This document shows positions 20,539 to 23,430 of a stretch of DNA of 23,430 nt, in pieces (positions within the stretch are counted from its first letter, which is position 1; every line of letters begins with the position of its first letter). This stretch comes from a virus. The stretch covers positions 1 to 23,430 of the IMG/VR virus record IMGVR_UViG_3300042569_000182; one strand, 5' to 3'. A model generated the notes under the pieces. The model did not search any database and had not been told where the DNA came from. It saw nothing but the letters and a program-made list of their open reading frames with translations. Both the position numbers and the translations under genes were made by a program.

Positions 20539-22080
20539 TTAACTTCCCATCCATGAAGTTGTGGCTGCACCGTTTTGAGCGTTGCGCCGGGTGATTGTGC
20601 GGTCATTGTACTCCCGATGTGCCACAGGGTACGCGAAGGTCACGGCGATGGCGTCAGCCGCATCGGGCGATGCTTGTCCACGGGCTTTCATTTCCTTCTT
20701 GCCTTCCAAAAAGATGGTGCCTGCCGAGTTGGGCTTCTTCATCGGGCCGATCAGGTCGGACTTGAGCAGCCTGTCTTGTGGGATGCTGGCGGTCTTGAGC
20801 CAGTCGCGCATCGCACCCCAAATCTCAGCCCGCTTGTTACCCCACATGGTCGGGTTCTTGGCCTTCCAGCCGAAGTTGACCCCGCGCACTTTGTACTTCT
20901 GCTCGGTCAATCTGTCAAGGATGCCGTACCCCAGACCCCCCTCGTCGATCACGGTCAGTGCTGGCCGGTACTCCTCGATGGCGTCGATGACGTGGCCCAC
21001 GGTGGTCATGGTGTCGTCACCACGGAACCGCTTGATCGCCACGATGTCCCGCCCTTGGCGCACGGCGATCACGGTGCTGTCCATGCCGCCCCGGGCCGGG
21101 TCTACGCCCACGATGATGGGCGCGGTCATGTCTTTGTGCAGTTGCCGCTTCATGGCGTCATCGACAAGGTGTGGTGCGATGAACTGGTCTTGGCCCGACT
21201 TGGGGAAGTCACCATAGACCTCGACCCGGGCCTCGTCCGAGTCCTCACCGTACTCGTTGATGATCTGCTGATAGATGGTCTTGTCGGTGCCCTCGACTGT
21301 GCGGGCGTCGATCTTCTCGCTCTCCCAGAACTCCCGCTTGCTGCCGTCCACGGCCTCGTAGAAGTACCCGGTGTTGCGCCGTCCGTTGCTGAACGCGAAC
21401 CAGTACCGGTCCAAGATGTTCTCTGTAAAGAAGCCCGCAGCCACGGACCAGATGCTGTCCGGGATACCGCTGGCCTCGTCGAAGATCACCATCATGCCGT
21501 CCATGTTGTGCACACCGGCGTAGGCGTCTGGGTTCTCCTCGCTCCACAGCTTACCCTCGGCACCCCAGTACCGGGTGCCTTTACGCAGGTCACGCTCGAC
21601 CAGTTCAGTCAACCAGTTGGCCGGGTTCAGGCTCGTGGCCGTGGGTTCCCACCAGTGGGCGTTGATCGCCATCGTGACCCACTTGGTCAACTCACCCCAC
21701 GTCACCTTGCGCAACTGGTTCTCGCTGTTGGCCGACACGATGACGGAACTACCTATCCGAGTACTCAGCATCCACAAGATTAGCCACGACACGAGGGCCG
21801 ACTTGCCCACCCCCCGGCCAGAGGACACAGCCCTGCGCAGCGCGTCGATCAACTGGTCGTTGCTCAGTTTGCCCCGGTTCTCCTTGATGAAGTCCCGTAT
21901 CCTGCGCAGTGCCCTACGCTGCCATGCACGAGGGGCTTTGAAGTGTTCGAGGGGTGTGTTCTTCTGCCCCCAAGGGAACACAAAGAGCACAAACGCCTCA
22001 GGGTCGTCCTTGATAGACGGACTCCAAAGCTGGCTCATCAGGGTCTGCTCGTCTTCTGGGCTGTACCGGGGCTTCTGCAT
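20539..22080 (-). CDS. Terminase large subunit, ATPase and nuclease, 513 aa
   Basis: Motor that packages DNA into the procapsid through the portal and cuts it. Walker A is SSGRGVGKSAL at about 86-96; Walker B is MMVIFDEASG at about 196-205 with the catalytic E202; the coupling motif is the SNG at 231-233. The nuclease part begins at about 320 with VGVDPARGGMD (D327), continues with VIDEGGLGYG (D379) and ends with SPDAADAIAV (D473, D476), the acidic triad that binds metal. The length matches P22/Sf6-like large terminases. It overlaps the small subunit by TGATG. No intron or frameshift is evident. Confidence 0.95.
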   Translation of the reverse strand: MQKPRYSPEDEQTLMSQLWSPSIKDDPEAFVLFVFPWGQKNTPLEHFKAPRAWQRRALRRIRDFIKENRGKLSNDQLIDALRRAVSSGRGVGKSALVSWLILWMLSTRIGSSVIVSANSENQLRKVTWGELTKWVTMAINAHWWEPTATSLNPANWLTELVERDLRKGTRYWGAEGKLWSEENPDAYAGVHNMDGMMVIFDEASGIPDSIWSVAAGFFTENILDRYWFAFSNGRRNTGYFYEAVDGSKREFWESEKIDARTVEGTDKTIYQQIINEYGEDSDEARVEVYGDFPKSGQDQFIAPHLVDDAMKRQLHKDMTAPIIVGVDPARGGMDSTVIAVRQGRDIVAIKRFRGDDTMTTVGHVIDAIEEYRPALTVIDEGGLGYGILDRLTEQKYKVRGVNFGWKAKNPTMWGNKRAEIWGAMRDWLKTASIPQDRLLKSDLIGPMKKPNSAGTIFLEGKKEMKARGQASPDAADAIAVTFAYPVAHREYNDRTITRRNAQNGAATTSWMGS

Positions 22081-22640
22081 CAGTTCTCCAACCTTGGTGT
22101 TACGTCAATCACCTCACCCTCGATCACCCGGGCTTGGGCCTGCGCCAGCGCCTCAGTGATGGAGATGGTGCCACCCAGTTCAATTTGTTTCGTCTCGCCG
22201 TAGCGTTTCCTGTTGTGCGCACCCATGAGCCACTTGCGCGTGTCGATGCGCAGCTTGTCCCGGTTCACCGTGTCGTTCGAGTTGGCGTCGATGGACTCGA
22301 CCCCATCGGCAATTTCCAGAATCTCCCCGGCCAAGAACTCAGTGCGCATCTCCTGCGCTTCCTTGAACCGTTCGTGGCGGGTGGCATCCCGCTTGACCCA
22401 GCGCAGGAAGTCCTCATACGAGATGGCCCGGTGGTCATCCTCAATCAGCGATTGCAGGGACCGGCCACGGTAGATGTCCTCCACGATGCGCTCGAATATC
22501 TGCTCATATTCGACATGCAGCAACGCCCTTGCAGCCTTCGAGGTTCTGAGGGGTTCTGGGTCAGGCACGGTCAGCCAGTTTGGCAGTTGGTTTTCACTGG
22601 CGACAGCCGTGCCTACGAACGAGGTGTTCTCTTGTTTCAT
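22080..22640 (-). CDS. Terminase small subunit, 186 aa
   Basis: Recognises the packaging site and feeds DNA to the large subunit. The central region (about 50-140) is helical and contains IVEDIYRGRSLQSLIEDDHR and SYEDFLRWVKRDATRHERFK then EAQEMRTEFLAGEILEIADG, which follow the helix-turn-helix plus coiled-coil pattern of Sf6 gp1-like small terminases. The C-terminus (ISITEALAQAQARVIEGEVI) is the part expected to contact the large subunit. First gene of the leftward late block. No clear ribosome binding site precedes ATG 22640, so initiation may be weak or the leader may fold. TGATG overlap with the large subunit. Confidence 0.8.
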   Translation of the reverse strand: MKQENTSFVGTAVASENQLPNWLTVPDPEPLRTSKAARALLHVEYEQIFERIVEDIYRGRSLQSLIEDDHRAISYEDFLRWVKRDATRHERFKEAQEMRTEFLAGEILEIADGVESIDANSNDTVNRDKLRIDTRKWLMGAHNRKRYGETKQIELGGTISITEALAQAQARVIEGEVIDVTPRLEN

Positions 22641-22698
22641 AGTGGTACGGATGCTATCACATGCGGATGGTTTTGTGTAACACGGGATTTACGGGGTA

Positions 22699-22728
22699 AG
22701 TGTACCCACTGGGTTTTTACTTTTTGAA
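22699..22728 (-). promoter_or_regulatory. Leftward sigma70-like promoter for terminase and the late block
   Basis: On the minus strand TTCAAA (22723-22728) and TACACT (22699-22704) are separated by 18 bp; both have four of six consensus bases. The 11-bp palindrome 22704-22714 touches the -10 box, and a 14-bp perfect palindrome (22725-22738) overlaps the -35 box. The transcript would start about 50 bases before the small terminase ATG. Its layout mirrors the rightward promoter at 23248-23276. Confidence 0.55.
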
Positions 22729-23270
22729 AAATTTTTCACAGTTTCTGTGATGCCTACGTAGCCGGGCCATCGACCCCGCTGGCCCTACCCCCTCCCCTCG
22801 CCCCAGCGACTCCCGGGCACCACTGCAACCACGCACCCAGCACAGACACCCCAGCAACCCGGCACCCAGTGGGTGCGGAGATTCGCGCACCACTTGCACC
22901 CAGTGGGTCCATGTGTCCGGGTACTTTGGGCGGGCAAAGTGGGCGAGAAACTCGGGCACCCAGTGGGTCCGGGGTTCAATCGAGAAGCCGGGGAAATTCC
23001 CCAAAATCTGGGGAAAGTAGGCACCCAATGGGTCAAAGTTATGCGATTTGGGGGCCGTGGCGACACTTTCACCTTTCGCGCAGGCAAGGCGAAAATCAGA
23101 GTACTTTTTAAAAGCACTAGAAATCCAGAATCTCCAGAATCGACCCCCTGAGATAAAAGGGCAATTTGTCACCACGTACAAAGTGACACCGTGAACCCTA
23201 CCCAGTGGGTTAGGGAAAGCCCCTAGAAACTTTTCTTCTTTGATTTGTTGACAATGTGGACCCAATGGGT
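22704..23270. repeat. Seven copies of an 11-bp interrupted palindrome, ACCCA-N-TGGGT
   Basis: Copies lie at 22704-22714 (centre C on the plus strand), 22864-22874 (G), 22898-22908 (G), 22958-22968 (G), 23023-23033 (A), 23200-23210 (G) and 23260-23270 (A). All arms are perfect. Start-to-start distances are 160, 34, 60, 65, 177 and 60 bp. The outer copies sit against the -10 boxes of two divergent promoters. A half-site (GCACCCAG) is at 22833-22840. I noticed no full copy elsewhere in the window. Dimeric-regulator operators fit best; origin iterons or terminase-binding sites are alternatives. Confidence 0.9.
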
Positions 23271-23276
23271 TAGAAT
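23248..23276 (+). promoter_or_regulatory. Strong rightward sigma70 promoter with operator in the spacer
   Basis: TTGACA (23248-23253), a perfect -35 box, is followed by an exact 17-bp spacer and TAGAAT (23271-23276), five of six consensus. The palindrome ACCCAATGGGT (23260-23270) fills the downstream part of the spacer and abuts the -10 box, where a bound protein would block RNA polymerase. The transcript would begin about 33 bases before the ATG at 23317. Confidence 0.85.
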
Positions 23277-23316
23277 TGAGCACATTAACAACCCGTAACC
23301 GTAAGGAACCGACACC

Positions 23317-23430
23317 ATGAACCGCCACGCCTTAACCTACATCGAGATGTATCCTGAACCCGTGGACACCCGCGAACCTTCCCCGCTGATGATTTGGGCG
23401 GGTGCAGCCTTCGCACTGGGTGCCATGTAC
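23317..23430 (+). CDS. Start of an unidentified rightward gene, cut by the window end
   Basis: The ATG at 23317 is preceded by AAGGAA (23303-23308) and lies about 33 bases after the predicted start of the strong rightward promoter. The 38 visible codons read MNRHALTYIEMYPEPVDTRE, then PSPLMIWAGAAFALGAMY, a hydrophobic stretch that may be the beginning of a membrane helix. The frame stays open to the last base. As the first gene behind a regulated promoter, divergent from the late block, it should be an early gene. Family not recognised. Confidence 0.65.
   Translation, partial: MNRHALTYIEMYPEPVDTREPSPLMIWAGAAFALGAMY

Larger units (their letters stand above)
22641..23316. promoter_or_regulatory. 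Divergent control region between the leftward late block and a rightward gene
   Basis: The only long non-coding stretch of the window (676 bp). It holds two divergent promoters, seven copies of an ACCCA-N-TGGGT palindrome, several other inverted repeats (TGAAAAATTTTTCA at 22725-22738; TCACAG-TTT-CTGTGA at 22736-22750; GGGGAA-A-TTCCCC at 22990-23002; TTTCGC/GCGAAA at 23074-23094; TGTCAC/GTGACA at 23167-23188), a tandem 9-bp repeat TCCAGAATC (23124-23141) and a C-rich stretch at about 22760-22863. No convincing gene lies in it. It may also include a replication origin or packaging site, since it directly precedes the small terminase gene. Confidence 0.7.

Noticed and set aside
20575-21783. 402-aa rightward frame opposite the large terminase
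   Set aside because: Shadow of the large terminase, whose ATPase and nuclease motifs are complete.
22704-23270. CRISPR-like array of repeats
   Set aside because: The repeat is only 11 bp and palindromic, distances vary from 34 to 177 bp, and no cas gene is present.
22717-23328. 203-aa leftward open frame across the intergenic region with repeated THWV/HPLG segments
   Set aside because: The repeated residues come from the DNA palindromes themselves, the frame crosses both promoters, and there is no ribosome binding site or family resemblance.
1-23430. Prophage signs: attachment sites, integrase, transfer RNA genes
   Set aside because: None was visible on either strand in this window; absence here does not exclude them in the unseen part of the genome.

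Overview
The window is part of a tailed-phage genome with a P22-like (podovirus) virion module. No bacterial housekeeping gene, integrase, transposase, tRNA or rRNA is visible. The recognised families are P22-type portal, coat, scaffold, gp4 and gp10 tail factors and ejection proteins. A head-binding module typical of beta-proteobacterial and freshwater podophages, together with moderate GC content, loosely suggests a Burkholderiales-type host. That host guess is weak and cannot be proved from this sequence.

Layout. Bases 1-1471 are the tail of a rightward (+) operon: a cut-off C-terminus followed by five small overlapping genes of mostly unknown function (one winged-helix protein, one small membrane protein). 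From 22640 down to 1450 everything is one leftward (-) late gene block. In transcription order it holds: small and large terminase; a 50-aa basic protein; a GroES-like co-chaperonin; portal; a ferritin-like DUF5856-type protein; three small virion proteins; a three-gene tail fibre/tailspike cassette (head-binding adaptor, fibre, beta-helix spike); two small conserved proteins; scaffold; coat; a decoration-like protein; an 81-aa protein; gp4-like and gp10-like tail factors; a coiled-coil needle-like protein; a 111-aa protein; a cupin; three ejection proteins (gp7-, gp20- and gp16-like positions); and the lysis genes (coiled-coil/TM protein, M15 endolysin, 3TM holin). Nearly all junctions are ATGA, TGATG or TAATG overlaps or very short gaps. 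The rightward and leftward blocks meet tail to tail and overlap by 22 bp at 1450-1471.

Bases 22641-23316 form a 676-bp divergent control region, the only long non-coding stretch. It contains seven copies of an 11-bp interrupted palindrome, ACCCA-N-TGGGT. Two of these lie directly against the -10 boxes of two divergent sigma70-like promoters: one fires left into terminase and the late genes, the other right into the gene starting at 23317. This is the most interesting element of the window. The best reading is an operator array for an unknown regulator that controls both arms; iterons of a replication origin or a terminase-binding site are alternatives.

Other notable structures are two UUCG-capped hairpin terminators that isolate the decoration gene after the coat gene, paired hairpins just upstream of the scaffold start, a phage-encoded GroES homologue lacking the roof loop, and a tailspike split into separate polypeptides and located between portal and scaffold rather than at the end of the late region. 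If the genome is circular or circularly permuted, the rightward genes starting at 23317 probably continue through unseen sequence into position 1, so the window would hold the complete late region; that is inference.
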